NCBI RefSeq assembly: GCF_000513115.1
Contig: NZ_BAUU01000008.1
Span: 88,989-152,988 of the forward strand
Reading direction: 5' to 3'
Source of the DNA: Halalkalibacter hemicellulosilyticusJCM 9152
GTDB lineage: Bacteria; Bacillota; Bacilli; Bacillales; Bacillaceae_D
DNA: 64,000 nt
Under the pieces are notes generated by a model, which did no database searches, was not told the DNA's origin, and saw only the letters and a program-made list of their open reading frames with translations. Made by a program: the position numbers and the translations under genes. Positions 24,659 to 32,444 of the stretch are shown one piece after another; within the stretch, counting starts at the first letter, position 1; each line of letters opens with the position of its first letter.

Positions 24659-25606
24659 ATGTGCAATCTACAAAAAGAGAACTATTTTGCATTTGGTTTA
24701 CAAATTGAAAGTGAGTGGCCGTTGCCTGAGCTCGTTCATGGCGAGGAGGCCAAAAAGGCTGATGTAACGATTAAGGTCGGTGATTTAACAAATGAGTGGG
24801 AGCGTCATGAGAAAGAAAGTAATCTCGTTATTACAGAAGGACATGTTATGTTTAAGATTGATCATACAGCCACGTATGTAGTTAAAGGAGGTCATACAAT
24901 TATCGTGTCTCCAGAAGTTGTGGCTGATGAACGTAAAGTGCGTTTGTTTCTATTGGGGACATGTATGGGAATTATCTTGATGCAAAGAAATATCCTCCCA
25001 CTACATGGTAGTGCTGTTTTGATAAATGATCAGGTTTACGCAATTGTGGGTGATTCGGGAGCTGGCAAGTCGACTTTGGCATCGGCACTCATTAAACAAG
25101 GCTACCGGTTATTAAGTGATGATGTCATAGCTGTTTCTTTGGATGAAGACAATATCCCAATTGTCTCACCAGCATACCCACAACAGAAGCTTTGGCAGAA
25201 AAGCCTAGATTACTTTGGTGAAAAATCAGACTGCTATTCTGCCATTTTTGCAAGAGAGACAAAATATGCAGTCCCTGTACATGAATCTTTTCATACAGAG
25301 CCACAAAGGCTTGCAGGTGTATTTGAATTAACAATGAAAAAGACTGGTGAAGTGAGGCTTTCTGAAGTAGAAAGCTTAGATCGACTACGCTTATTGGGGG
25401 AACATACGTACCGTCAATATTTACTTGAACCATTAGGGCTACTAGAGTGGCATTTTATGATGACAAGTAGACTTCTAAGAGATGTTCGTATATTTCGAAT
25501 AGAGAGACCAGAGAATGTGTTCACTGCACATATCATAACGAAAGAAATGGAACGAATGATAGGGAAGGAGGATTATTATGAAAGCGAAAAGCATTTTGTC
25601 AATTGA
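24659..25606 (+). CDS. HPr kinase-like lasso precursor kinase (PadeK type)
   Basis: 315 residues. The P-loop GDSGAGKST lies at residues 131-139, followed by LASALIKQGYRLLSDDVIAV, which has the Asp-Asp pair of HPr kinase/phosphorylase-like proteins. The N-terminal part (FGLQIESEWPLPEL) is typical of the lasso-associated subgroup. In the paeninodin pathway the homologue phosphorylates the C-terminal Ser of the precursor, and the precursor here also ends in Ser. The ATG at 24659 follows AGGAGGTATT. The 3' end overlaps the RRE gene by 29 bases. Confidence 0.9.
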   Translation: MCNLQKENYFAFGLQIESEWPLPELVHGEEAKKADVTIKVGDLTNEWERHEKESNLVITEGHVMFKIDHTATYVVKGGHTIIVSPEVVADERKVRLFLLGTCMGIILMQRNILPLHGSAVLINDQVYAIVGDSGAGKSTLASALIKQGYRLLSDDVIAVSLDEDNIPIVSPAYPQQKLWQKSLDYFGEKSDCYSAIFARETKYAVPVHESFHTEPQRLAGVFELTMKKTGEVRLSEVESLDRLRLLGEHTYRQYLLEPLGLLEWHFMMTSRLLRDVRIFRIERPENVFTAHIITKEMERMIGKEDYYESEKHFVN

Positions 25607-25880
25607 AGATCAGATTGTGCAAGCAAAAGGAAACGTCGTAAGTGATATGGATGGAGAAAAGGTGATGTTAAATATAACGAAGGGGAAGTATTACAATTTA
25701 GGATCAGTTGGTGGAGATATATGGGAACTACTTCAATCACCAACGACTATTGGACAGGTCGTTATGAAGCTACATGAACAATATGATGTAACAGAAGAAC
25801 AATGTGAAAGACACGTTATTCAGTTTATCGAAAAACTATTGAAAGAGGATTTAATTATCCTTAATTCCAAAGAAGTGTAA
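25578..25880 (+). CDS. PqqD-like RRE protein (lasso B1)
   Basis: 100 residues. VMLNITKGKYYNLGSVGGDI followed by WELLQSPTTIGQVVMKL is the PqqD/RiPP recognition element: three beta strands and a winged helix bundle. The B1 protein binds the precursor leader (W/Y-x-x-P...L motif) and presents it to the B2 protease. GGGAAGGAGGATT precedes the ATG, which lies inside the kinase gene. It is followed after 20 bases by B2, the split B1/B2 arrangement of Gram-positive lasso clusters. Confidence 0.93.
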   Translation: MKAKSILSIEDQIVQAKGNVVSDMDGEKVMLNITKGKYYNLGSVGGDIWELLQSPTTIGQVVMKLHEQYDVTEEQCERHVIQFIEKLLKEDLIILNSKEV

Positions 25881-25900
25881 GAAAGAAAGGGGAGAGTAGT

Positions 25901-26371
25901 TTGTTCCAGGCAATAAAGACCTTTATGAAACTGGACTTTCATAGGAAGTTGCTATTCATTGAAGCTTTCATCTTCTTAGCTATTGCACGTACTTTGAAAC
26001 TCTTTCCCTTTGCAACGGTTTCTAAATGGTTAGGAGAACAACATGTTGAGTCTGCTTTTTGTCATTCTAAAAAGACGAATCAATTAGTTGATGATATCGC
26101 ATTAGCTATTGAAGTGATGAGTCGTTATACATTTTGGGAAAGTAAATGTCTCGTTCAAGCAATAGCAGCGATGAAAATGTTAGAGCGGCGTCGTGTTTCG
26201 AGTACTCTGTATTTAGGAGTTATGAGAGAGAAACAAGGGAAGATGGCTGCACATGCATGGCTTCGGAGTGGCTCTTACTATGTATCTGGAGCTGATGAAA
26301 TGGAGAGATATACAGTTGTTCAAACTTTTTCTAAGCAAATAATAGTAAAAGAGAGTAGGAGAGGAGTATGA
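25901..26371 (+). CDS. Lasso leader peptidase, transglutaminase-like (B2)
   Basis: 156 residues. The catalytic Cys is in ESKCLVQAIAAMKML (Cys83), the His in AAHAWLR (His118), and the Asp in SGADE (about residue 130), completing the cysteine protease triad of the transglutaminase-like lasso peptidases. It removes the leader after the Thr-x dipeptide. The start is TTG at 25901 after AAAGGGGAG. The gene overlaps the nucleotidyltransferase start (ATGA). Confidence 0.92.
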   Translation: MFQAIKTFMKLDFHRKLLFIEAFIFLAIARTLKLFPFATVSKWLGEQHVESAFCHSKKTNQLVDDIALAIEVMSRYTFWESKCLVQAIAAMKMLERRRVSSTLYLGVMREKQGKMAAHAWLRSGSYYVSGADEMERYTVVQTFSKQIIVKESRRGV

Positions 26372-27534
26372 GAAGAGAGTATCGGTTTGAAGAGAAATTA
26401 TCATTAGAATGTAGGTATTTGTTGAAATGTGTGATGAATCAACCGGATATTGATATGGTTCATGCTAAAAAAAAACAATGGGATTGGGATCTGTTTTTCG
26501 ACTATGCCATTCATCATCGTTTATACCCAGTGCTATACCCTAGTATTAAGAGTAGTAATGTGGATTTTCCGAAAACAATCATAGCAGCTTTAGAAGAAAG
26601 GTATCAAGCGAATACGTTTAAAATGTTGTACTTCACATCAGAAATGGAAAGGTTAAGTGTTCGATTTTTTGAGCAAAAACTACATGTTCTTTTTTTAAAA
26701 GGTCCTATACTAGCCGAATTATATGGTGATCTATCTCTTAGGACTTCTTCAGACCTAGATGTATTAGTGCCAATTAATGAATTATCTAAACTGGATCAGC
26801 TTCTTAAAGAAGAGGGATTTATTAGGGAGGAACCATTGCCGACCATTTTAAATGATTGGAAATGGAGACAGCACCACACTGTATATAAGCATGAGGAAAG
26901 TGATATGAAATTTGAAGTTCATTGGAGGTTACATCCTGGTCCTGGAAAGGAAATAAGCTTCGATACACTTTGGACAAGAAAAAGGCAACATAGTCAGATA
27001 AATGGGCATGTATATTGCTTAGGATATGAAGATTTATTTGTATTTCTTATTATACATGGTGCGAGACATGGCTGGTTTCGGCTACGCTGGCTGTTAGATA
27101 TTCATCATATGTTACATATGGACCTTAATTGGGAGGTAGTGTGTGCTCAAATTAAACAATACTATCACCCTGCAGTTGCAGGTCAGGCACTAATTTTAAC
27201 ATCTGAAATGTTTCGTACAAAGATTCCTGAGAAGCTCACTCATTTGATGAATAGAAAAGCAGAAAGACTTTCAAGGACAGCTCTCTATTATTTAGAGGAT
27301 TTGGTTGATCCACATAGTGAACCGCTACCACACGAAATCTCTGTATACAATCGTCGTTACTTATTTTCCTTAATGTCGTTGAAGAAAAAGTGTGTCGTAA
27401 TGATGAGTTATTTATACCCATATCCAGAAGATGCTCGAACGTTAAAGCTTCCAAGGAAATTACATTATTTATATTTTCTATTGCGTCCATTTCTATGGGT
27501 ATGGAGGAAGACACGAAGAGTAGCGAGTATTTAA
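26368..27534 (+). CDS. Nucleotidyltransferase family protein of lasso clusters
   Basis: 388 residues. The region HVLFLKGPILAELYGD then SSDLDVLV (residues 127-134) carries the paired-Asp motif of the minimal nucleotidyltransferase fold. KFEVHWRLHPGPG follows. Proteins of this type recur in paeninodin-like clusters next to the kinase and may transfer a nucleotide or otherwise tailor the peptide; no reaction is certain. The start overlaps the B2 stop by 4 bases. Its presence beside the kinase suggests modification of the C-terminal Ser phosphate, an inference. Confidence 0.82.
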   Translation: MRREYRFEEKLSLECRYLLKCVMNQPDIDMVHAKKKQWDWDLFFDYAIHHRLYPVLYPSIKSSNVDFPKTIIAALEERYQANTFKMLYFTSEMERLSVRFFEQKLHVLFLKGPILAELYGDLSLRTSSDLDVLVPINELSKLDQLLKEEGFIREEPLPTILNDWKWRQHHTVYKHEESDMKFEVHWRLHPGPGKEISFDTLWTRKRQHSQINGHVYCLGYEDLFVFLIIHGARHGWFRLRWLLDIHHMLHMDLNWEVVCAQIKQYYHPAVAGQALILTSEMFRTKIPEKLTHLMNRKAERLSRTALYYLEDLVDPHSEPLPHEISVYNRRYLFSLMSLKKKCVVMMSYLYPYPEDARTLKLPRKLHYLYFLLRPFLWVWRKTRRVASI

Positions 27535-27544
27535 GGAGGAAAAA

Positions 27545-29347
27545 ATGAACTCCATCATATATTTTCTGAAGCAGATCCATTCTTATAGCGGTAAAGGGCT
27601 ATATGTCAACTTAATGGCGATGTCATGTATAAGCTTATTAGAGGGGATAGGCATTCTATTATTAATTCCAATGATTAGTATGAGTGGAATTTTACCTTTA
27701 CAAGGCGAGGTTGCTAGAATTGCTTTTTTATTTGAACCCTTTCAACAAATACCGTCAGCGATCGGACTTCCGATCATTTTACTTCTTTTTGTTATGATTA
27801 TCATAGCTCAAAATGTTCTACAGCGTTACATAACGATTAAGAATACTGAAATGACAAATGGGTTTTATCGATATTTACGATTTGAAACGTATCGCCAAAT
27901 TCTTCAAGCGAAATGGGCATTTTTCGTAAAAAAAAGAAAATCAGATTTAATCAATATACTTACAAATGAAATTACGAAAGTTGGAGCAGGAACATTTACC
28001 TTTTTACAATTTGTCTCGTCTTTCATTTTTACGATGATTCAAATTAGTATTGCTTTTTGGTTATCACCTACTATTACGGGGTTTGTGCTCTTGAGTGGAT
28101 TAGTATTGCTGTTTTTTTCACGTAAGTTTCTATCGAATTCAATGAGGTTAGGAAGTCGTAATCATGAATTAAGTAAGGCCTATTTAGCTGGTATAACAGA
28201 TCAAATAAATGGAATTAAAGATATTAAAAGTAATACATTAGAGATAAATCGTTTAAGATGGTATGATTCGGTTACAAAGAAGATGAAAGAAGAGCAAGTC
28301 AACTATACGAAATTACAAGCTACATCGCAAATGTATTATAAAATCGCCTCTGCCTGCTTAATGGCTATGTTTATTTTTTTTTCGATTAACTTGTTCCATT
28401 CACAAGGAGGACAATTATTACTTGTTATTGTGATTTTCTCTAGATTGTGGCCTCGTGTTACAGATATTCAAGCATCTATGGAGCAGATTGCTAACACCGT
28501 ACCTGCTTTTGAAGTCGTGAAAGCCATTCAACATGAGTGTGAAGAATGGAAGGAATTTCACAAGTTTGATAAAGGAAATCAGCTTAATGTTCATAATCAT
28601 ATTGAGTGTAAAAATGTGTATTTTTCATATCATGATGAAGTGGAAAGTGAATCGAACACATACGCACTTCACAATATTTCTGTACGAATACCTGCTAATA
28701 AAATGACAGCTGTCGTGGGTCATTCTGGGGCAGGGAAAAGTACGTTGATTGATTTGTTTATGGGTCTAAATAAACCACAAAAGGGGCAAGTTTTGGTAGA
28801 TGGATTACCTTTAACGGAAAAACGATTAATGGACTTACGACAATCGATTAGTTATGTACCACAAGACCCTTTTTTGTTTAATGAAACGATTCGGGAGAAT
28901 TTAATGCTAGTCGCTCCACATGCTACTGAACAAGAGATGTGGGAAGCGTTACAGTTTTCAATGGCGGCTGATTTCGTTAAAATGTTACCGAACCAATTAG
29001 ATACGTTAATTGGTGATCGTGGGATGAAGCTATCAGGTGGTGAAAGGCAACGTCTAGTCTTAGCTCGCGCAATTTTAAGAAAGCCTACTATTCTCATTTT
29101 GGATGAAGCAACAAGTGCTTTAGATTCTGAGAATGAGAAGAAGGTTCAAGAGGCATTACGTCATTTACAAGGAAGCATGACGATTATTGTTATTGCTCAT
29201 CGCTTATCAACGATACGTGATGCAGATCAAGTGATTGTATTAGAGCATGGACAAATTATTCAGTCAGGTGAGTACGTTGAATTGGCCGAAGAAGAAAAAG
29301 GAGTATTCAGACATCTATTACAAGACCAAAAGCAAGCGATTCCTTAA
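27545..29347 (+). CDS. Lasso peptide ABC exporter (D protein)
   Basis: 600 residues: an N-terminal six-helix exporter domain (about 1-320) and a C-terminal ATPase. Walker A GHSGAGKST is at about residue 392, the signature LSGGERQR at about 496, Walker B ILILDEATSALDS follows, with the H-loop in VIAHRLST. No peptidase domain is present, in line with cleavage by B2. It exports the mature lasso peptide and normally gives self-immunity. It follows the nucleotidyltransferase by 10 bases (AAGGAGGAAAAA) and closes the operon. Confidence 0.92.
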   Translation: MNSIIYFLKQIHSYSGKGLYVNLMAMSCISLLEGIGILLLIPMISMSGILPLQGEVARIAFLFEPFQQIPSAIGLPIILLLFVMIIIAQNVLQRYITIKNTEMTNGFYRYLRFETYRQILQAKWAFFVKKRKSDLINILTNEITKVGAGTFTFLQFVSSFIFTMIQISIAFWLSPTITGFVLLSGLVLLFFSRKFLSNSMRLGSRNHELSKAYLAGITDQINGIKDIKSNTLEINRLRWYDSVTKKMKEEQVNYTKLQATSQMYYKIASACLMAMFIFFSINLFHSQGGQLLLVIVIFSRLWPRVTDIQASMEQIANTVPAFEVVKAIQHECEEWKEFHKFDKGNQLNVHNHIECKNVYFSYHDEVESESNTYALHNISVRIPANKMTAVVGHSGAGKSTLIDLFMGLNKPQKGQVLVDGLPLTEKRLMDLRQSISYVPQDPFLFNETIRENLMLVAPHATEQEMWEALQFSMAADFVKMLPNQLDTLIGDRGMKLSGGERQRLVLARAILRKPTILILDEATSALDSENEKKVQEALRHLQGSMTIIVIAHRLSTIRDADQVIVLEHGQIIQSGEYVELAEEEKGVFRHLLQDQKQAIP

Positions 29348-29365
29348 TATAGTTCGAATGGAGGG

Positions 29366-29386
29366 CGCCCTTCGTTCGGGCTTTTT
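29366..29386 (+). terminator. Terminator after the lasso cluster
   Basis: GCCC and GGGC form a short GC-only stem with a 7-base loop, followed by five Ts, 20 bases after the exporter stop. Confidence 0.6.
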
Positions 29387-29451
29387 GTGTTGAAGAAGAA
29401 AGGGGAATTGTGAAAAAATATGAATGGATGGAGGAAGTGAAATGTGAGTTT

Positions 29452-29478
29452 GACAAAGCCTCCGGAGGAGACTTTGTC
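29452..29478 (-). terminator. Hairpin downstream of the second sinI
   Basis: GACAAAG and CTTTGTC enclose the palindrome CCTCCGGAGG, a strong two-part stem. It lies 16 bases past the minus-strand stop of the second sinI. There is no long T run, but the place fits termination. Confidence 0.55.
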
Positions 29479-29493
29479 TTTAGCGAGTTGTGT

Positions 29494-29667
29494 TTAAGCT
29501 AATGAGTTTGATTGTTGTATCATTTGTACGGATAGAGAATGTTTGCTTCCTTGTTTAAGAAATAAGCGAACTTCTTCGGGGGATAAGCCTATTTCCTTTG
29601 CTTCTTTCATTAATTGTTCCCACTCTTGATCAATTTCCTTAATATTCTCCAGGGGTAATACAAACAT
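29494..29667 (-). CDS. Second SinI-type antirepressor, under a c-di-GMP riboswitch
   Basis: A 57-residue frame on the minus strand, with GGAGG 7 bases before the ATG at 29667. It begins MFVLPLENIKEIDQEWEQLM and continues KEAKEIGLSPEEVRLFLKQ. The pattern D-x-E-W-x-x-L-x-x-E-A-K-x-x-G-L-S-x-E-E-V-R-x-F-L is the Sin dimerisation domain and is closer to B. subtilis SinI (same total length, DQEW, SPEE) than the sinI at 3942. There is no DNA-binding domain. It should bind the SinR of this genome and derepress its targets. The 5' leader is a GEMM-I riboswitch, so translation or transcription should follow c-di-GMP. It lies convergent to the lasso cluster. Confidence 0.88.
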   Translation of the reverse strand: MFVLPLENIKEIDQEWEQLMKEAKEIGLSPEEVRLFLKQGSKHSLSVQMIQQSNSLA

Positions 29668-29679
29668 CAAGATTCCTCC

Positions 29680-29765
29680 ATCTTTATCGGTAGCCCAGCC
29701 GTCATAGTTTGGTTCCGTAGACCTGTGGCTTTGCGTCCTTGCCTTTCAGCAAGTTTGCCTTTTCT
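29680..29765 (-). promoter_or_regulatory. Class I cyclic-di-GMP riboswitch (GEMM-I)
   Basis: Read on the minus strand, the RNA has GGCAAAC, a stem CTTGC/GCAAG closed around a GAAA-containing loop, then GGACGCAAAGCCACAGGTCT, a second arm, and GGCTGGGCTACCGA. These are the conserved blocks of the GEMM-I aptamer (compare GGGACGCAAAGCC and GGGTTACCGA in the well-studied Vc2 RNA). The aptamer ends about 6 bases before the GGAGG of the second sinI, so control of ribosome access is plausible. No separate terminator hairpin lies between aptamer and start. Assigned by conserved sequence; ligand binding is inferred. Confidence 0.88.
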
Positions 29766-29995
29766 TAATTTTCTGTTTTTTTTAAGGGCATGATTTCAAG
29801 AAATGAACGGTAATTGATCGTACTACTATCATATCATAATTCGATAAGTATTTAGAGTATTTTTATTCCAATTATTCCGACATTGATCAACAAAATCAAA
29901 AATACTCATAATTGGTCAAACATAGAGGTATTAGACAAACTTCGCCAATCATATGTCATATAGTAAGTGACTTTGATTTGATGGAGGGGAATACT

Positions 29996-30892
29996 TTGAT
30001 AAAACGGTATAATAAGTTGCTTATTGATCTCCCTAAGCCAGATCATCCAGACGCCAATGCAGCAGCTGCTGTTCAAGAATTATTAGGCGGCAAATTTGGG
30101 GAGATGTCGACATTAAATAATTACATGTATCAATCATTTAATTTTCGTAATAAGAAAAAGTTAAAGCCGTTTTATGATTTAGTTGCTAGTATTACTGCTG
30201 AAGAATTTGGCCACGTTGAACTCGTTTCTAATACGATTAACTTAATGATTCAAGGGACAACATTCCCAGCAGATCCTGATATTACGCCGATGCAAGCTGC
30301 AAAGGATAAGCGCAATACGTATCATTTTATTCAAACTGCCCAAACATCTTATCCAATGGATTCGATGGGAGCACCATGGAAAGGTGAATATGTTTTTAAT
30401 AGTGGTAATTTGATCCTTGATTTATTGCATAATTTCTTCTTAGAATGTGGTGCTAGAACACATAAGATGAGAGTTTATGAAATGACGGATCATCCGGTGG
30501 CTAGGGAAATGATCGGATATTTATTAGTCAGAGGAGGTGTGCATGTGGTTGCTTATGCCAAGGCTTTAGAAATAGCAACAGGAGTAGATATGACAAAGCT
30601 CGTACCCATTCCTAATTTAGAAAATAAATCCTTCGACTATGCGAGAAAGTTTGAAGAGCAAGGTGTACATCGTAAGCTATATACTTTTAGTGATAAAGAT
30701 TACAAGGACATAGATAAAATTTGGAAGGGAAATCATCCTGAGGATGGAAAGCCGTTAGAGGTGATTAGAGGGATGCCTGAAGGAGCACCTGTTCCAGATT
30801 TTCCTGAAATTCCCGAAGAATTCGCTCCAGGAATTTCGTATGAAGATTATTTAGAAATAGCTAAAAGGTTGCAACGGTCAGCTGGGCTATAA
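29996..30892 (+). CDS. Manganese (non-haem) catalase family protein
   Basis: About 298 residues. LLGGKFGEMSTLNNYMYQSF holds the first metal Glu, and ITAEEFGHVELVSNTINLM the E-x-x-H pair of the di-manganese site; a further E...H set occurs in FFLECGARTHKMRVYE and GVHVVAYAKALE. The family disproportionates hydrogen peroxide; related proteins (CotJC, YdbD) occur in spore coats. I chose TTG 29996 after GGAGGGG, giving MIKRYNKLLIDLPKPDHPD, the usual N-terminus; the frame is open to an ATG at 29912. Between 29766 and 29995 I see only the upstream part of the riboswitch transcript and this promoter region. Confidence 0.88.
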   Translation: MIKRYNKLLIDLPKPDHPDANAAAAVQELLGGKFGEMSTLNNYMYQSFNFRNKKKLKPFYDLVASITAEEFGHVELVSNTINLMIQGTTFPADPDITPMQAAKDKRNTYHFIQTAQTSYPMDSMGAPWKGEYVFNSGNLILDLLHNFFLECGARTHKMRVYEMTDHPVAREMIGYLLVRGGVHVVAYAKALEIATGVDMTKLVPIPNLENKSFDYARKFEEQGVHRKLYTFSDKDYKDIDKIWKGNHPEDGKPLEVIRGMPEGAPVPDFPEIPEEFAPGISYEDYLEIAKRLQRSAGL

Positions 30893-30925
30893 AAGGATCA
30901 CTAAAACAGAAGTCATGTATCATAT

Positions 30926-30967
30926 ACCACCTAAGAACCATTATAGGTCTTTTTGGGTGGTGTTTTT
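30926..30967 (+). terminator. Terminator after the Mn catalase
   Basis: ACCACC (30926-30931) and GGTGGT (30956-30961) enclose an inner partly paired loop and are followed by TTTTT. Confidence 0.7.
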
Positions 30968-31079
30968 ATACGTATAGTCGTAATAAAAAGAAACATTTAA
31001 GAAAAATTTTATTTCCCTCTAGTATAATAGGTACTTTTGGACTAAAATAAAAGAAAGACGATTAGACTAGGTGATAATA

Positions 31080-31778
31080 ATGAATGAAATGCTGACACCG
31101 TTATATGATAAAGAGAGCGTTTGTCAAATATGTGCTCATAAACACTCTACTAAACGAGTGCGCACACGTTTTTTAAAAGTAGAAAACATTCATAGCGACT
31201 TTTTTACTGAGTATAAAGATTCTACCATTCATCCATTACTATATGAGGTTATTGTATGTCCTAATTGTGGATTTGCCTTTATGGATACATTTTCTCCAAA
31301 CATTAGTAGTGATTCACTAAATGTCATTAAAGAACAGTTAAAAGATTGGGAAGTACAAGATTTTGGGCAAGAACGAAATGTGGAAGTTGCGATTAAAGCA
31401 ACAAAATTGGCAGTTATTAGCGGGATGATAAAGAAGGAAAAGTCAATTGTTATGGCAAGTTTATGTTTAAGGTTAGGATGGCTTTGTCGAATGAAGGGGG
31501 ATGAATGTGAAGAAAGGCGCTTTTTATTGAAGGCATTAGAAAAATATAAAGCGTCTTATTTGGAAGCTGACTATATCGGCACAACGATGACAGATATTAA
31601 AATGCTATATATGATTGGGGAAATGGCTAGAAGAGTTGATTATATAGAAGATGCGTTGAAATATTTAGCAAAGGTTGTTGAGCATAAAAATAAGCATGAA
31701 GAGAAAAAAATAGTAGAAATGGCACGTGAACAATGGTATGCTATTCGTGAAAACGACAAAGAACGACAACTTTCATAA
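31080..31778 (+). CDS. DUF2225 protein with N-terminal zinc-binding Cys pairs
   Basis: About 232 residues. VCQICAHKHSTKRVRTRF and EVIVCPNCGFAFMDTFSP supply two C-x-x-C pairs, presumably a zinc site. The rest (IKATKLAVISGMI, LCLRLGWLCRMKGD) is helical and TPR-like. This is the DUF2225 family, common in Bacillales and clostridia; function unknown. The ATG at 31080 follows AGGTGAT; a GTG at 31071 would add three residues. TATAAT at 31023-31028 may be its -10 element. Confidence 0.82.
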   Translation: MNEMLTPLYDKESVCQICAHKHSTKRVRTRFLKVENIHSDFFTEYKDSTIHPLLYEVIVCPNCGFAFMDTFSPNISSDSLNVIKEQLKDWEVQDFGQERNVEVAIKATKLAVISGMIKKEKSIVMASLCLRLGWLCRMKGDECEERRFLLKALEKYKASYLEADYIGTTMTDIKMLYMIGEMARRVDYIEDALKYLAKVVEHKNKHEEKKIVEMAREQWYAIRENDKERQLS

Positions 31779-31836
31779 TAATTTTTTGTCACTTTTCGAC
31801 ATTTGTGTTGTCGTGGTGCTTTTGGGGGAATGTTAC

Positions 31837-32295
31837 GTGAATGTTAATCATGTGAATGCAATAAGTAGAGCAACGAAAGAGATATTAACAAATCACTTTG
31901 GCTTAGAGGTTAATCAAGAAAAACCAAGTGCAGGTACTGGATCGATTCCATCAAACAATGTGGCTGTAATATTAGGAATAAAAGGTGAATTAACAGGTCA
32001 AATTATTGCTACCTTTTCAGGGGAAACAGCAAAGAAGTTAGTAGGTACGATGATGGGTGGTATGGAAATTCAAGAGCTTGACGAAATGGGTTGGAGTGCT
32101 GTTCAAGAGTTTGGGAATTGGGTAGCAGGAACAACCGCAACAGAACTTTCCAAGGAAGCCTGTACCATCGATGTGACAACACCAATTGTGAATGAAGGAG
32201 ATTCTAAATTTCATTCTAAGTTGCCATTTGTTACAATTCCATTTACTACAGGTATTGGCGAAGTTAGAGTACATATCGCTGTTAAGGAAGAGTAA
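31837..32295 (+). CDS. CheX-type chemotaxis phosphatase family protein
   Basis: 152 residues from GTG 31837, which follows GGGGGAA. IGEVRVHIAV, GELTGQIIATFSGETAKKLV and LDEMGWSAVQEFGNWVAGTT match the CheC/CheX/FliY fold. E-x-x-x-N in the last segment (E..GN) is the phosphatase motif that dephosphorylates CheY-P. The frame is open upstream into the DUF2225 gene, but that part has no domain. Only one E-x-x-x-N motif is evident, as in CheX rather than CheC. No other chemotaxis gene is nearby, so its target is uncertain. Confidence 0.82.
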   Translation: MNVNHVNAISRATKEILTNHFGLEVNQEKPSAGTGSIPSNNVAVILGIKGELTGQIIATFSGETAKKLVGTMMGGMEIQELDEMGWSAVQEFGNWVAGTTATELSKEACTIDVTTPIVNEGDSKFHSKLPFVTIPFTTGIGEVRVHIAVKEE

Positions 32296-32297
32296 TG

Positions 32298-32324
32298 AAA
32301 ACCGCCTATAAGGTGGTTTTTTTT
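32298..32324 (+). terminator. Terminator after cheX-like gene
   Basis: AAAACCGCC pairs with GGTGGTTTT (with a G-T pair), with eight or more Ts. Confidence 0.75.
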
Positions 32325-32444
32325 ATAGATTCGTATCATTAAATACTGTCCATTATACCTTTAAATATAATGTATGTTATTATGAGGGATATTTCTTATA
32401 ATAAAAAGGTAAATTGATGAATGTCGTAACAAGGGAGTGACATC

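Noticed and set aside
29410..29502. A 30-codon frame (GTG start, AAGGGGAA upstream, ending in Ser) after the lasso exporter, considered as a second lasso precursor.
   Set aside because: It lies after a terminator, contains the palindromic terminator of the second sinI, overlaps the end of that gene, and has no LEVL leader motif or Thr at -2.
31726..31836. Extension of the CheX-like protein overlapping the DUF2225 gene.
   Set aside because: The added residues are low-complexity and hydrophobic without family match; GTG 31837 has GGGGGAA at the right distance.
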